Shown piece after piece: positions 44,571-52,857 of a stretch of DNA of 64,000 bases (the stretch's first letter is position 1; every line of letters starts with the position of its first letter). The notes below the pieces were generated by a model that was not told where the DNA came from, did no database searches, and saw only the letters and a program-made list of their open reading frames with translations. Source of the DNA: an uncultured Bacteroidales bacterium (GTDB lineage Bacteria; Bacteroidota; Bacteroidia; Bacteroidales; UBA932); NCBI GenBank assembly GCA_946415475.1, contig CAMKSQ010000002.1:1-64000 (forward strand). The letters are read 5' to 3'. Made by a program: the position numbers and the translations under genes.

Positions 44571-45527
44571 ATGCTTGTACAGATACTTTTGCTTCTCGTA
44601 GGGTTGGCTTTGGTAGTATTCGGGGCCGATTATCTGGTGGATGGTGCATCCGCCATCGCCCGCCGTTTCGGCCTCAGCGAATTCGTCATCGGCCTTACCA
44701 TCGTGGGAATGGGAACATCGGCACCGGAAATGGTGGTAAGTTTTATCGGCGCGGCGCAGGGCAACGCAGACATCGCCCTGGGTAACGTCGTGGGCTCCAA
44801 CATTTTCAATACGCTGCTCATCCTGGGCCTCACCGCCCTTATCCTCCCCATGGAAATCACCCGGGAGAACCGGAAAAAAGACGTTCCCGTCAATATCCTT
44901 ATCACCGTTCTGCTTATTGTGCTGGGGCTGGAGCACACCCTCTTCGGCTTTGGGACAGACGGACTCAGCCGCATAGACGGCGCCATCCTGGTGGGCCTGT
45001 TTATCGCCTATATTTGGTCCTCCTTTGCACAGAAATCGGAAGAAACGCCGCAGGAAAGCGACGTAAAGCCCATCAAGCCGTGGCTCGCCGTCATCATGAT
45101 CCTGGGCGGCCTGGGCGGCCTTGTTGCGGGCGGCAACCTGTTTGTGAATTCCGCCACTGCCATTGCCCATGCGCTAGGCGTGAGCGACAAATTCATCGCC
45201 ATTACCATCCTGGCCGGCGGCACTTCCATGCCGGAACTGGCCACCTGCGTGGCTGCGGCCGTCAAAAAGAAGGGCCAGTTGGCACTGGGCAATATCATCG
45301 GCTCCAACGTGTTCAACATCCTGCTCATCCTGGGCGGCAGTGCGCTCATCCATCCCCTTTCGTTTACAGATATCACCTACGTGGATTTAGGCGCCCTGCT
45401 GGCAAGCGCCCTGGTGCTGTTTACTGCCTGCCATGTAGGACAAAAAAACAGACTGGACCGGTTGGACGGCAGTCTGTTCCTTCTTATCTGGGCGGCCTAT
45501 ATGGCCTGGCTCATTGTCCATCTGTAA
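44571..45527 (+). CDS. Ca2+/cation antiporter of the CaCA (YrbG/CaxA-like) family
   Basis: Inner-membrane exchanger, probably Na+/Ca2+ or H+/Ca2+. The 318 residues from ATG 44571 (a TTG upstream lies in the promoter) form about ten membrane segments with the two inverted alpha repeats: GTSAPEMVVSFIGAAQGNADIALGNVVGSNIFN and GGTSMPELATCVAAAVKKKG...GNIIGSNVFN; the Glu in each is the ion ligand. The loop between halves (about 150-175) is acidic. The last 17 bases overlap the end of the convergent acyltransferase gene. Confidence 0.92.
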   Translation: MLVQILLLLVGLALVVFGADYLVDGASAIARRFGLSEFVIGLTIVGMGTSAPEMVVSFIGAAQGNADIALGNVVGSNIFNTLLILGLTALILPMEITRENRKKDVPVNILITVLLIVLGLEHTLFGFGTDGLSRIDGAILVGLFIAYIWSSFAQKSEETPQESDVKPIKPWLAVIMILGGLGGLVAGGNLFVNSATAIAHALGVSDKFIAITILAGGTSMPELATCVAAAVKKKGQLALGNIIGSNVFNILLILGGSALIHPLSFTDITYVDLGALLASALVLFTACHVGQKNRLDRLDGSLFLLIWAAYMAWLIVHL

Positions 45528-46662
45528 GCTGTTCCTTGGATAGGACCGGATTACTGTAAATATGCAGGAAAATATCCTTGAGCTCATGTTTGTTCAGGGA
45601 CGGTTCCACCATGAGCAGACGCTGGGCGATGTAGGACTTGAAGGTTTCCAGGTCCTCCGTGGTGTACTGGTCTGCATATTTTTTACCGCCATTTACCAGG
45701 TCATAGGCCATGTAATTGGTTTTCCAGAGCTTGTAACCGCCGATAATCCTGCGGTCCACCACGTGGCGGATAAGCTGGTAGCGGTCGTTTTTGTCGCAGT
45801 TGGCAGCCTCCTTGATTTCCTCTTCCGTGAGCGGGTCCAGCACATTCAGGTGTACGCGCCCTTTATACTGCTTGATACCCATCATGATGCTCTCCAGGTC
45901 CTCCGTCTCCCCTTTCACGTACTTCTGGGTACGGGAAATGAGCAGTTCACGGGCCTTCATGATATCACAGGGCTCATATTCGTACGAGATGCTCATGGGA
46001 ATGATGTTCAGGTCCATGAAATTCTGGACGAAATCGCCCTTTCCGCTCATGTCCAGCATCTTCAGGAGGCCCTGCTCCGTGGTATCCAGACCGTCTTTGG
46101 TACGTCCCTGGCGCTGGGCGATCCATACGGAGGCGGTACCGGAAGTAATGGTTTCACGGATATAGCGGCTGAGCAGCTGGGACGACAGGTACAGTTCACG
46201 AGCGGAAATGCCACGGATGACCTTGATCATGCGGTTGGAACGGAGAAGCAGCTCCACCGACTTGACTTTCAGGAGGTTATCGCCCACGCAAATCTGCGTT
46301 TCCGGCAGGTGGAAGCGCTGCAGGGTAATTTGCGTAAGGGCCGGATCCAGGATGATATCCCGGTGATTGGACATGGCCAGATACTTCCTGTCCATGGTTT
46401 TCAGCTTATCAAAGCCCTCGAAGGTGTATTCCTTCATGCTGGTGTCCACAATCCAGTTGATGGCTTTGTTCATGACAATGCCCTGGAAGTCATCCACGGT
46501 GTGGATGCTACGCAATAATTCACCCAGGAAGCCTTCCGGTTTGTCCGGGAAGATGAATTTGGACACCCATTTGGTATTGGGATGATTGGAAACTCGCGTT
46601 AGTGCGGCCGATGCTTCTTCGTCAGTGTAGGGAGCTATATCGGAAAATTCGGTCAGATCCAT
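45511..46662 (-). CDS. Glycerolipid/lysophosphatidate acyltransferase-like protein
   Basis: 383-residue PlsB/PlsC-superfamily protein. The active-site block is MSNHRDIILDPAL, with five residues between His and Asp where the textbook motif has four. Later blocks include KVIRGISARELYL and IAQRQGRTKDGLD, the usual substrate-binding Arg/Gly region, and LNIIPMSISYEYEP for the last motif. No membrane helix is obvious, so it may sit on the inner face of the membrane. The acyl acceptor is unknown. Confidence 0.78.
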   Translation of the reverse strand: MDLTEFSDIAPYTDEEASAALTRVSNHPNTKWVSKFIFPDKPEGFLGELLRSIHTVDDFQGIVMNKAINWIVDTSMKEYTFEGFDKLKTMDRKYLAMSNHRDIILDPALTQITLQRFHLPETQICVGDNLLKVKSVELLLRSNRMIKVIRGISARELYLSSQLLSRYIRETITSGTASVWIAQRQGRTKDGLDTTEQGLLKMLDMSGKGDFVQNFMDLNIIPMSISYEYEPCDIMKARELLISRTQKYVKGETEDLESIMMGIKQYKGRVHLNVLDPLTEEEIKEAANCDKNDRYQLIRHVVDRRIIGGYKLWKTNYMAYDLVNGGKKYADQYTTEDLETFKSYIAQRLLMVEPSLNKHELKDIFLHIYSNPVLSKEQLTDGQ

Positions 46663-46684
46663 ATCTTGTTGTTTATCTGCTCTA

Positions 46685-46692
46685 CAAAGCTA
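46685..46692 (-). promoter_or_regulatory. Promoter -7 element of the acyltransferase
   Basis: TAGCTTTG on the minus strand, 22 bases before the ATG at 46662. It lies in the short gap after queA. Confidence 0.5.
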
Positions 46693-46712
46693 CAAAAATT
46701 AAACCAATAAAC

Positions 46713-47921
46713 CTATTTCCGTTCCAATAAAGAACTGTCTCCGTAGCTCAGGAAACGGAAACCGTGCTGGAGCGCATAGTCATAAATGGTACGCCAATCG
46801 CCTTGTACAAAGGCAGATACGAGCAAAATCAGCGTGCTCTCCGGCTGGTGGAAATTGGTCACCAGTTTATCGACAATCCGGAAACGGAAACCCGGGACAA
46901 TGATAATCCGCGTGCCACCTACCAGGTTTTCCAGCCCTTCGCGGTCCAGGTATTGGATCAGGGCCTCCAGGGCCTCTTCAGTGCTGTACGGATATTCGCG
47001 GGTATAGGGCGCCCACTGCTCCACATCGGCAGGAAAACCGCTTTCCAGGCAGCTTACACCCATATAATAGAGGGATTCCAGCGTACGGACGGAGGTTGTG
47101 CCGACGGCCACGACGGGCGTATTGCCGGCCTTCAGTCGCTGCAGGAGTTCCTTAGAGACCACAAACGGCTCCCGATGCATGGGATGTTCGCTCACCAGGG
47201 AACTCTTTACGGGCAAAAACGTACCGGCACCCACATGCAGGCACACCGTACGGGTTTCAATCCCCTTCTTCCGGATGCGTTCAAGCACATCCTCCGTAAA
47301 ATGCAGGCCGGCCGTAGGAGCCGCTACAGAGCCTCGGATATGCGCGTATAAGGTTTGATACCTTTCCGTGTCGATCTGCTCGGATTCGCGGTTTAAATAG
47401 GGCGGAATGGGCACTGTACCGGCCACTTCCAGCACACGGGAGAACGGAGCGCCTCCCTTCCAGGTAAAACACACCACGCCTGTCTGGCCGTCCCGCTGCT
47501 CCAGATGGGCTTCCAGGCCAAGCGAGGCAATATCGGCCTTATTTTCAGGATTATAGAGGTGCAGTACATCCGATTTCCACTTTTTGGCATTGCCGATCAC
47601 GCATTTCCAGGACGTGGTTTCAGTAGCGGCAAAGGCTGTATTGTATTCTACGGGCTGTACGGGCTCCAGACAGAAAATTTCTATGTGTGCGCCGGTTTCG
47701 CGCTCAAAATGCAGGCGCGCGGGAACTACTTTGGTATCGTTGAATACCATGAGCGCGCCATCTGGCAACAAATCCGGCAACTGACGGAACACATACTCGT
47801 TTACAGTTCCATCTTTATAATGCAGGAGTTTGGACGCATCACGCTCAGGAAGGGGGTATTTCGCTATTCTAGCGTCCTCCAGGCCATAATTATAGTCCTC
47901 AATATGGATTTCTGGTATCAT
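46713..47921 (-). CDS. queA: S-adenosylmethionine:tRNA ribosyltransferase-isomerase
   Basis: Builds epoxyqueuosine on tRNA by moving the ribosyl part of SAM. I start at ATG 47921 (MIPEIHIEDYNYGLEDARIAKYPL, 402 residues); sequence upstream includes the promoter and is not conserved-looking. Family blocks are MVFNDTKVVPARL, AAPTAGLHFTEDVL, LHVGAGTFLPVKS, HREPFVVS, VGTTSVRTLES and FHQPESTLILLVSAF. No other queuosine genes are close. Confidence 0.95.
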   Translation of the reverse strand: MIPEIHIEDYNYGLEDARIAKYPLPERDASKLLHYKDGTVNEYVFRQLPDLLPDGALMVFNDTKVVPARLHFERETGAHIEIFCLEPVQPVEYNTAFAATETTSWKCVIGNAKKWKSDVLHLYNPENKADIASLGLEAHLEQRDGQTGVVCFTWKGGAPFSRVLEVAGTVPIPPYLNRESEQIDTERYQTLYAHIRGSVAAPTAGLHFTEDVLERIRKKGIETRTVCLHVGAGTFLPVKSSLVSEHPMHREPFVVSKELLQRLKAGNTPVVAVGTTSVRTLESLYYMGVSCLESGFPADVEQWAPYTREYPYSTEEALEALIQYLDREGLENLVGGTRIIIVPGFRFRIVDKLVTNFHQPESTLILLVSAFVQGDWRTIYDYALQHGFRFLSYGDSSLLERK

Positions 47922-47940
47922 CAGATTTGTAAATTTCGTG

Positions 47941-47948
47941 CAAAGGTA
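47941..47948 (-). promoter_or_regulatory. queA promoter -7 element
   Basis: TACCTTTG on the minus strand, 19 bases before the ATG at 47921. Confidence 0.55.
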
Positions 47949-48089
47949 CAGCAATTCTCGCAAATAGGGAAATCTCACGAAAAATAAATATTTTACACTC
48001 GTGAAGTTTACAAAAATGAATTTCAATTTTGGAAATTCTACATTCAGATTGTGAAATTCAGTCAATCTTGTTACATCCACGCTAAACCA

Positions 48090-48134
48090 TTTGCTAAAAC
48101 GTCATAAGAAAATCTTATATGTTGTTTTAGCAAA
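48090..48134. repeat. Nested inverted repeat (possible structured RNA or operator)
   Basis: Outer arms are TTTGCTAAAAC (48090-48100) and GTTTTAGCAAA (48124-48134), perfect over 11 bp. Inside, ATAAGA (48104-48109) and TCTTAT (48113-48118) form a second perfect stem around AAA. There is no T-run and no coding frame. Confidence 0.6.
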
Positions 48135-48372
48135 TATGTATTTAATGGATTTTCAATACTTTATATTATTTAACTAAAGCAATATATCCGGAAGAGAATC
48201 TCCAAGACGCGCATCGCGAGCTCAAAAGGGGCGCCCTGTCGCTTCTGTAAGTACATATCATAATAATTAATGCATTATAAATCAAATAAATCTTTACAAT
48301 TATACGTAGTAATACTTTAAATACTATTTTGCCATTTTCACATCTGTATCCATCAACTCCCCTATTCTACTG

Positions 48373-48404
48373 TTTGCATTTCTGAAATAACTTGTTTAAA
48401 TTTG
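48373..48404 (+). promoter_or_regulatory. Promoter of the XRE-pyrD-like-cinA operon
   Basis: TTTG (48373-48376), 20 bases, TAAATTTG (48397-48404), a full-consensus Bacteroidota promoter; 20 bases before the ATG at 48425. Confidence 0.75.
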
Positions 48405-48424
48405 TAAAGGCAAAGTTTAGAAAA

Positions 48425-48772
48425 ATGAATCGTCGTCTTTTACAGTTTTTGCAGGCCGAAAATCTCACGCAAACGCAATTTGCGGACACGCTTTCCGTCG
48501 CGCGCGGAAGTGTCTCCCATATTTTGGCCGGACGCAACAAACCCGGGTACGATTTTCTGGAAAGTTTGCTGCTCCACTTCCCTCGCCTGAACCTGGAATG
48601 GCTCCTTACCGGCAAAGGTCGGATGTATCGGGACATTTCTCCGGAGGAAAGCCAGGATCCCGCGCAATTGGAGCTCTTCTCCCTGCCCGTACAGACGGAA
48701 CCGCGCAAGCTGGAGAAGATAATTGTCTATTACGATGACAATACCTTCCAGGAATTCCGCGCTTCCGAATAA
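48425..48772 (+). CDS. Small XRE-type helix-turn-helix regulator
   Basis: 115 residues from ATG 48425; the longer frame starts within the promoter. The N-terminal half (LLQFLQAENLTQTQFADTLSVARGSVSHILAGRNKPGYDFLESLLLHFPRLNLEWLLTGKG) is a Cro/CI-type helix-turn-helix, common in short Bacteroidota regulators. The C-terminal half is acidic and shows no known ligand domain. It heads an operon with the PyrD-like protein (gap 18 bases) and cinA. Several inverted GAAATTC sites upstream could be its operators. Confidence 0.8.
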   Translation: MNRRLLQFLQAENLTQTQFADTLSVARGSVSHILAGRNKPGYDFLESLLLHFPRLNLEWLLTGKGRMYRDISPEESQDPAQLELFSLPVQTEPRKLEKIIVYYDDNTFQEFRASE

Positions 48773-48790
48773 TTTTGCTATTTTTGTAGC

Positions 48791-49450
48791 ATGAGAAAGA
48801 AAAAATCACTCGCCCTGGAGGTCGCGGGACTCAATTTCACGAATCCTGTGGGCTTGTTACAGGGTGCGGAAGGACTCAGAAAGTGCCCCCTATGGGCTCC
48901 TAAGGCCGGTTTTATCGTTGCAACACCCCCTTGGGACAACCTCATCGACTGGATCACAAAATTACAGGATTTCACGCAGCAGAGCATCATCGGCGTCAAC
49001 CTGCGGTCAGACATAGTCCGCTCTTTCTCCCTGCTGTACGACTTCGCACATTTTATTATAATAGACCCGGATTCCAACAACGGCATCCGTTCAGCAGACA
49101 TCTCCGACATTACGGAACTGATTGACGAAATTGTCAGTCTGCGCCTGTGTTATGAGCGATACACCCCTATCTTTTTACGGCTTACCAAAGCAGAAACCCC
49201 GGACGAACTCCATCCCTTGTGCAGCTATGCCCGCATGTCCGGTCTGGACGGCCTGGTGGCTCCGGATCCGACAAGGGTGCGCATGACGCTGGAAGAATGC
49301 CAGCACCGCATGCCCGTCATCGGCGTTGCTCAAAACGCGGAAGAGGCCCTGCAAGAGCTTCAGGACGGCGCTTCGCTGGTGCAGACGGAACTGGGCTCAC
49401 TGGCCCTCAGAAAATTGCTCAGAACGCTCGAAAAACCTTCTAAGGAATGA
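48791..49450 (+). CDS. Reduced dihydroorotate dehydrogenase-like protein
   Basis: 219 residues that follow the plan of PyrD but are far shorter than the usual 300-350. Recognisable pieces in order: LEVAGLNFTNPVGLLQGAEG (compare the N-terminal barrel strand of PyrD), QQSIIGVNLRSD, FIIIDPDSNNGIR (position of the SxPN catalytic block), PIFLRLTK, LDGLVAPDPTRVRM, and MPVIGVAQNAEEALQELQDGASLVQTELG (FMN-phosphate region). The catalytic Ser/Cys block and the lysine of FMN sites are degraded, so activity is doubtful. It could be a flavin-binding or regulatory relative. Coupled to cinA by ATGA. Confidence 0.6.
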   Translation: MRKKKSLALEVAGLNFTNPVGLLQGAEGLRKCPLWAPKAGFIVATPPWDNLIDWITKLQDFTQQSIIGVNLRSDIVRSFSLLYDFAHFIIIDPDSNNGIRSADISDITELIDEIVSLRLCYERYTPIFLRLTKAETPDELHPLCSYARMSGLDGLVAPDPTRVRMTLEECQHRMPVIGVAQNAEEALQELQDGASLVQTELGSLALRKLLRTLEKPSKE

Positions 49451-50700
49451 TTGACGCATGTATTTGTACCATCGGCGATGAAATCCTCATCGGCCAGGTG
49501 GTAGACACCAATTCTTCCCATCTTGCCCTGGCCCTGGAAGAGGCAGGCATCCATGTAAAACGCATGATTTCGCTGGGGGACGACAAAACGGAAATCGCCA
49601 CCATCCTAAGCCGCGAACTCTCCCAAAATGCCCTCGTCATCTCTACCGGCGGGCTGGGTCCCACCAAGGACGATATCACCAAGGCCGTGCTGGGAGAAAT
49701 CTCCGGCGCCAAAGGCATGGTAACGCACCCCGGACAGTTGGAAATGGTCCACAAGATCCTCCGGAACCGCGGTCTGGACGCCCTGCCTTCCAACCTGGCT
49801 CAGGCAGAGGTTCCGGACACGGCAGAAGTCATCGTCAATCAGCTGGGAACGGCTCCCATCATGGTTTTCCGAAACGTACAGGGCGGCGGTACGCTCTACG
49901 CCCTTCCCGGAGTCCCGCACGAGGCCGTAGGCGCCATTCCTGCCGTCATGGACGATATCTGCAGCCACCAGCCGCTGGACAGCATCCGGCACCGGAATAT
50001 CATGGTCTACGGCATTGCGGAATCGGCATTGTCGGAAAAGATTGCCCCCTGGGAAGACGCCCTTCCTGCCGATATGCACCTGGCTTACCTTCCCAATCCG
50101 CTCACGGGCATCCGTCTCCGCCTGTCCATATATGGTGGAAACGCCCAGGAGCAGGAGGCGCGGATGGAAGCACAGCTCGAGCAACTGAAAGCCCTCCTGG
50201 GACCGCTCGTCTATGCCCCTAAAGACTCCGATTTGGAGACCACCGTTGGAGAACTGCTGAAGGCGGCCGGAAAGACCCTTTCTGCAGCAGAATCCTGCAC
50301 CGGCGGAGAGATTGCCCATCTGATTACTTCCGTCCCCGGCTCGTCGGCTTACTTCCTGGGATCGGTGACTTCTTATGCCGTCTCGGTGAAAGAAAAAGTA
50401 TTGGGGGTCTCCCCTGACATTATCCGTGAAAAAGGCGTGGTGAGCAGCGAGGTCGCAGCCGCCATGGCGGAGGGTGTCCGCAGGGTAACCGGCAGCGATT
50501 ACGCCGTCTCTACCACCGGCCTGGCCGGGCCTGCCGGAGACGAATTCAACCCGGTGGGAACTGTATGGATTGGCGTGGCCGGACCTAAGGGAACGCGCAC
50601 CGTCCGCTACTGCTACAAGAACGACCGCAAACGCAATATCGAGCGTTTTGCAGCCTCCGCGCTCAACTTCTTGCGTTTAACGCTGCAAGAGGAGTTATAG
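49447..50700 (+). CDS. cinA: CinA-family nicotinamide mononucleotide deamidase-related protein
   Basis: 417 residues with two domains. The N-terminal MoaB/MogA-like part (CICTIGDEILIGQVVDTNSSHLA, ISTGGLGPTKDDITKAVL, YALPGVPHE) corresponds to the COG1058 ADP-ribose pyrophosphatase-type domain. The C-terminal PncC domain (LSAAESCTGGEIAHLITSVPGSSAYFLG, VTGSDYAVSTTGLAGPAG) deamidates NMN in pyridine nucleotide recycling. Both motif sets look intact. The start overlaps the stop of the PyrD-like gene by 4 bases. Confidence 0.94.
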   Translation: MIDACICTIGDEILIGQVVDTNSSHLALALEEAGIHVKRMISLGDDKTEIATILSRELSQNALVISTGGLGPTKDDITKAVLGEISGAKGMVTHPGQLEMVHKILRNRGLDALPSNLAQAEVPDTAEVIVNQLGTAPIMVFRNVQGGGTLYALPGVPHEAVGAIPAVMDDICSHQPLDSIRHRNIMVYGIAESALSEKIAPWEDALPADMHLAYLPNPLTGIRLRLSIYGGNAQEQEARMEAQLEQLKALLGPLVYAPKDSDLETTVGELLKAAGKTLSAAESCTGGEIAHLITSVPGSSAYFLGSVTSYAVSVKEKVLGVSPDIIREKGVVSSEVAAAMAEGVRRVTGSDYAVSTTGLAGPAGDEFNPVGTVWIGVAGPKGTRTVRYCYKNDRKRNIERFAASALNFLRLTLQEEL

Positions 50701-50716
50701 CATTGATACACAACGA

Positions 50717-50757
50717 ATGTAACACAAATGTTTTAGTTAAAAACATTTGTGTTACAT
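50717..50757. terminator. Long perfect hairpin between convergent cinA and dipeptidase
   Basis: An 18-bp perfect stem (ATGTAACACAAATGTTTT at 50717-50734, complement at 50740-50757) with a 5-base loop AGTTA, followed by TTT on the plus strand. It likely ends transcription from both sides. Confidence 0.8.
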
Positions 50758-50772
50758 TTTGCTAAAATATCG

Positions 50773-51858
50773 CTAATCCGCTAATTCAGAGCACTTTACG
50801 ATTTTCCGCCAAACAGCCATTAAATTGCCTCCGGAGACCTTCTCTATTTCGGTTTCGGAGTAGCCGCGGCGGCGCATTTCGTCCCAAAGGACTGCCAGTT
50901 TGGAGACATTTTCCAGCCCTGCAGGCGGAACCTGAATACCGTCAAAATCGGTCCCGATTCCCACGTGGTCTATACCGGCAAAACGGACGGCATGGTCAAT
51001 GTGATCCACTATCTCTTTTACGCCCGGACGCCAGATTTCCAGCAGGCGGTCCTGCATCCGGTTCCAGGCATCGACCCGCTCTCTATCGGCGGGATTTTCA
51101 ATGAAACGGGCCTCCAAGGCGTCGGCCTCTTCCAGGAGGGCGGCATCGGCAGGATCACTGGCAAAATCGTCACTCAGGAAGGCGGGATAGAAATTGATGC
51201 CCACGTAACCGTCTTTCTCCCCCAGCGCCTGCAGCATCTCGTCCGTCAGGTTACGACGGTGGCCGCACAGGGCCCTGCAACAGGAATGCGTGGCAACAAC
51301 GGGCGCTTGGGAAAGCTTGATGCAGCCCCAGAAGGTGTTGTCGGAGGCATGGGACAGGTCGATCATCATGCCCAGGGCATTCATCTCCGCCACCACTTGC
51401 TTGCCGAAGGGGCTCAATCCGCCCCATTTCCGGCCTTCTGCGGCACTGTCGGCAATGGAATTATCGCCATTGTGGGTAAGGGTTACATAACTCACGCCAA
51501 GGCGGTAAAACGTGCGCAGGAGCGAAAGGGACTCCTGGATGGGCGCCCCGTTTTCCATCCCCATAAAGATGGAAATGAGCCCGTCGGCCTTGTTTTTGGC
51601 TGCTTCCTCGTGCGAAAAGGCAAGCGCAGCATAGTCCGGATTGGCATCGACAGCGTCATATACCGCCGAGAGCATCTCCAGGGCATAGCGCGTGGCGGCA
51701 TCCGGAGCCAGGGAGGCCGGTGTGTACAGCGCAAAGAATGAGCCGTCTACACCGCCCTTCCGCAGCTTGGGAAAATCCACGTGCGCATGCGGATTGTCTA
51801 TGCCTATATTCCGCAGCCGGATAAGCTGGGAAGGCGTATCTACATGCGAATCGTACAT
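50773..51858 (-). CDS. Membrane dipeptidase-like M19 peptidase
   Basis: Zinc dipeptidase of the renal dipeptidase family, 361 residues. The metal residues are in YDSHVDTP (HxD), GMENG (bridging Glu), MIDLSHASD and ATHSCCRALCGHRRN (His), and GIGTDFDG. There is no signal peptide, so it should be cytoplasmic. Likely substrates are dipeptides, including L,D or D-containing ones. It is last in the valS-tat run and begins 2 bases after the DUF2807 stop. Confidence 0.9.
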   Translation of the reverse strand: MYDSHVDTPSQLIRLRNIGIDNPHAHVDFPKLRKGGVDGSFFALYTPASLAPDAATRYALEMLSAVYDAVDANPDYAALAFSHEEAAKNKADGLISIFMGMENGAPIQESLSLLRTFYRLGVSYVTLTHNGDNSIADSAAEGRKWGGLSPFGKQVVAEMNALGMMIDLSHASDNTFWGCIKLSQAPVVATHSCCRALCGHRRNLTDEMLQALGEKDGYVGINFYPAFLSDDFASDPADAALLEEADALEARFIENPADRERVDAWNRMQDRLLEIWRPGVKEIVDHIDHAVRFAGIDHVGIGTDFDGIQVPPAGLENVSKLAVLWDEMRRRGYSETEIEKVSGGNLMAVWRKIVKCSELAD

Positions 51859-51860
51859 TA

Positions 51861-52844
51861 TTATTTGATGGTTCCGGCAGGAGCCAGGGTGGACTTGACA
51901 ATCTTGTTGACAAGGATGGTGGGAGAACCCGTAAAGATCAGGGAGCTACCACCTTGCAGGGTCACGTTCAGCTCTTTATCTACGGCCACATTCACCTTAC
52001 CGCCGTTCAGGTCGGCCTTCAGGGCCTGCACCGGGAAGGAAACAGCGTCCACTTCGGCATTCTTGTCGCTCTTCACCTCCATATAATCGGCCGAGCCGTT
52101 CAGATTCAGCTCGGAAGAGCCCCCGACATGCAGAATGGCACTCTTGCTCCGCTGGGTCATGTGGGTATTGGATTTTTCACTCAGGTTCAGATTCAGGACC
52201 TCGCTGTCACCGGACAGGGCGTTGTCGGAGCTGCCTTTTGCATTCAAGGTGATTTCATCGGCCTTGTCCGCCACTTTCAGAATGGCTTTGTCGTCCGTAT
52301 TCAACTCCAGTTTCTTATCGGCAACCAGGGAAAGGGCCGCCTGGGTGTTTTTGTTCATGGTCACGGTGATGGAACTGGCCTGGACGCTCAGGTTCCGGAT
52401 CTGGGCTTTGTCGGTGAGGTTAATCGCCACGTCGGAACCATAGAACAGCTCCGTAGAAGACAGCGACGCATTGTCATCCAGGGTGAGGCCATTCAGTTGC
52501 GGCATGGAAACAATGGCACGGAAGACCGCCTTGGGTGCAGACTTGCCCTTATAGAGTTTCTTGATATCCTTGGGCACAGCCTTTTCGTCATAAGTAAGAT
52601 AGAGGGTGTTGGAACGGACATACACCTGCACGTAAGGCATCAGGTTCTTGTCCGATGTTACCCGCACGCTGTAGGAGCCTTTGGACAGGGTTACCTCAAA
52701 ATCGCCATTGGCATTCACCATGGTGAATTCCCCTACCGGCAGCGTGACTTCCTCCAGCTGGGTGGGAAACTGTGCACGGGAAGGGAGCGCGAATGCGCTT
52801 GTCAGTACGGCAAGGCACAAGATTTTGGTAAAAATGTTCTTCAT
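51861..52844 (-). CDS. Head-GIN domain (DUF2807) secreted protein
   Basis: 327 residues with a signal peptide (MKNIFTKILCLAVLTSAFALPSRAQ) and a repetitive beta-helix-like body (ALSLVADKKLELNTDDKAILKVADKADEITLNAKGSSDNAL) of the DUF2807 or GIN-domain type, sometimes labelled auto-transporter adhesin head. No catalytic motif is seen. Predicted periplasmic or outer-membrane-associated. It is 13 bases behind the ABC-F gene and 2 bases before the dipeptidase. Confidence 0.85.
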   Translation of the reverse strand: MKNIFTKILCLAVLTSAFALPSRAQFPTQLEEVTLPVGEFTMVNANGDFEVTLSKGSYSVRVTSDKNLMPYVQVYVRSNTLYLTYDEKAVPKDIKKLYKGKSAPKAVFRAIVSMPQLNGLTLDDNASLSSTELFYGSDVAINLTDKAQIRNLSVQASSITVTMNKNTQAALSLVADKKLELNTDDKAILKVADKADEITLNAKGSSDNALSGDSEVLNLNLSEKSNTHMTQRSKSAILHVGGSSELNLNGSADYMEVKSDKNAEVDAVSFPVQALKADLNGGKVNVAVDKELNVTLQGGSSLIFTGSPTILVNKIVKSTLAPAGTIK

Positions 52845-52857
52845 ATCTAAAGTATTA

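Larger units (their letters stand above)
47922..48424. other. 503-base AT-rich intergenic region between divergent queA and the XRE regulator
   Basis: No gene is visible. It holds both promoters, three GAAATTC/GAATTTC-type sites (48018-48025, 48032-48038, 48052-48059), a nested hairpin (48090-48134), and a GC-rich island of about 60 bases (about 48195-48250, around ACGCGCATCGCGAGCTC) that is unlike the surrounding DNA and could be a decayed repeat. Confidence 0.6.

Noticed and set aside
48195..48250. Fragment of a protein gene in the GC-rich island
   Set aside because: The minus-strand frame gives a short protein-like phrase, but it is too short, lacks a start, and is bounded by AT-rich DNA, so no pseudogene is called.
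48779..48786. TATTTTTG as a separate promoter for the PyrD-like gene
   Set aside because: It is only 4 bases before the ATG, overlaps the XRE gene end and lacks a -33 box. The strong promoter at 48373-48404 serves the operon better.
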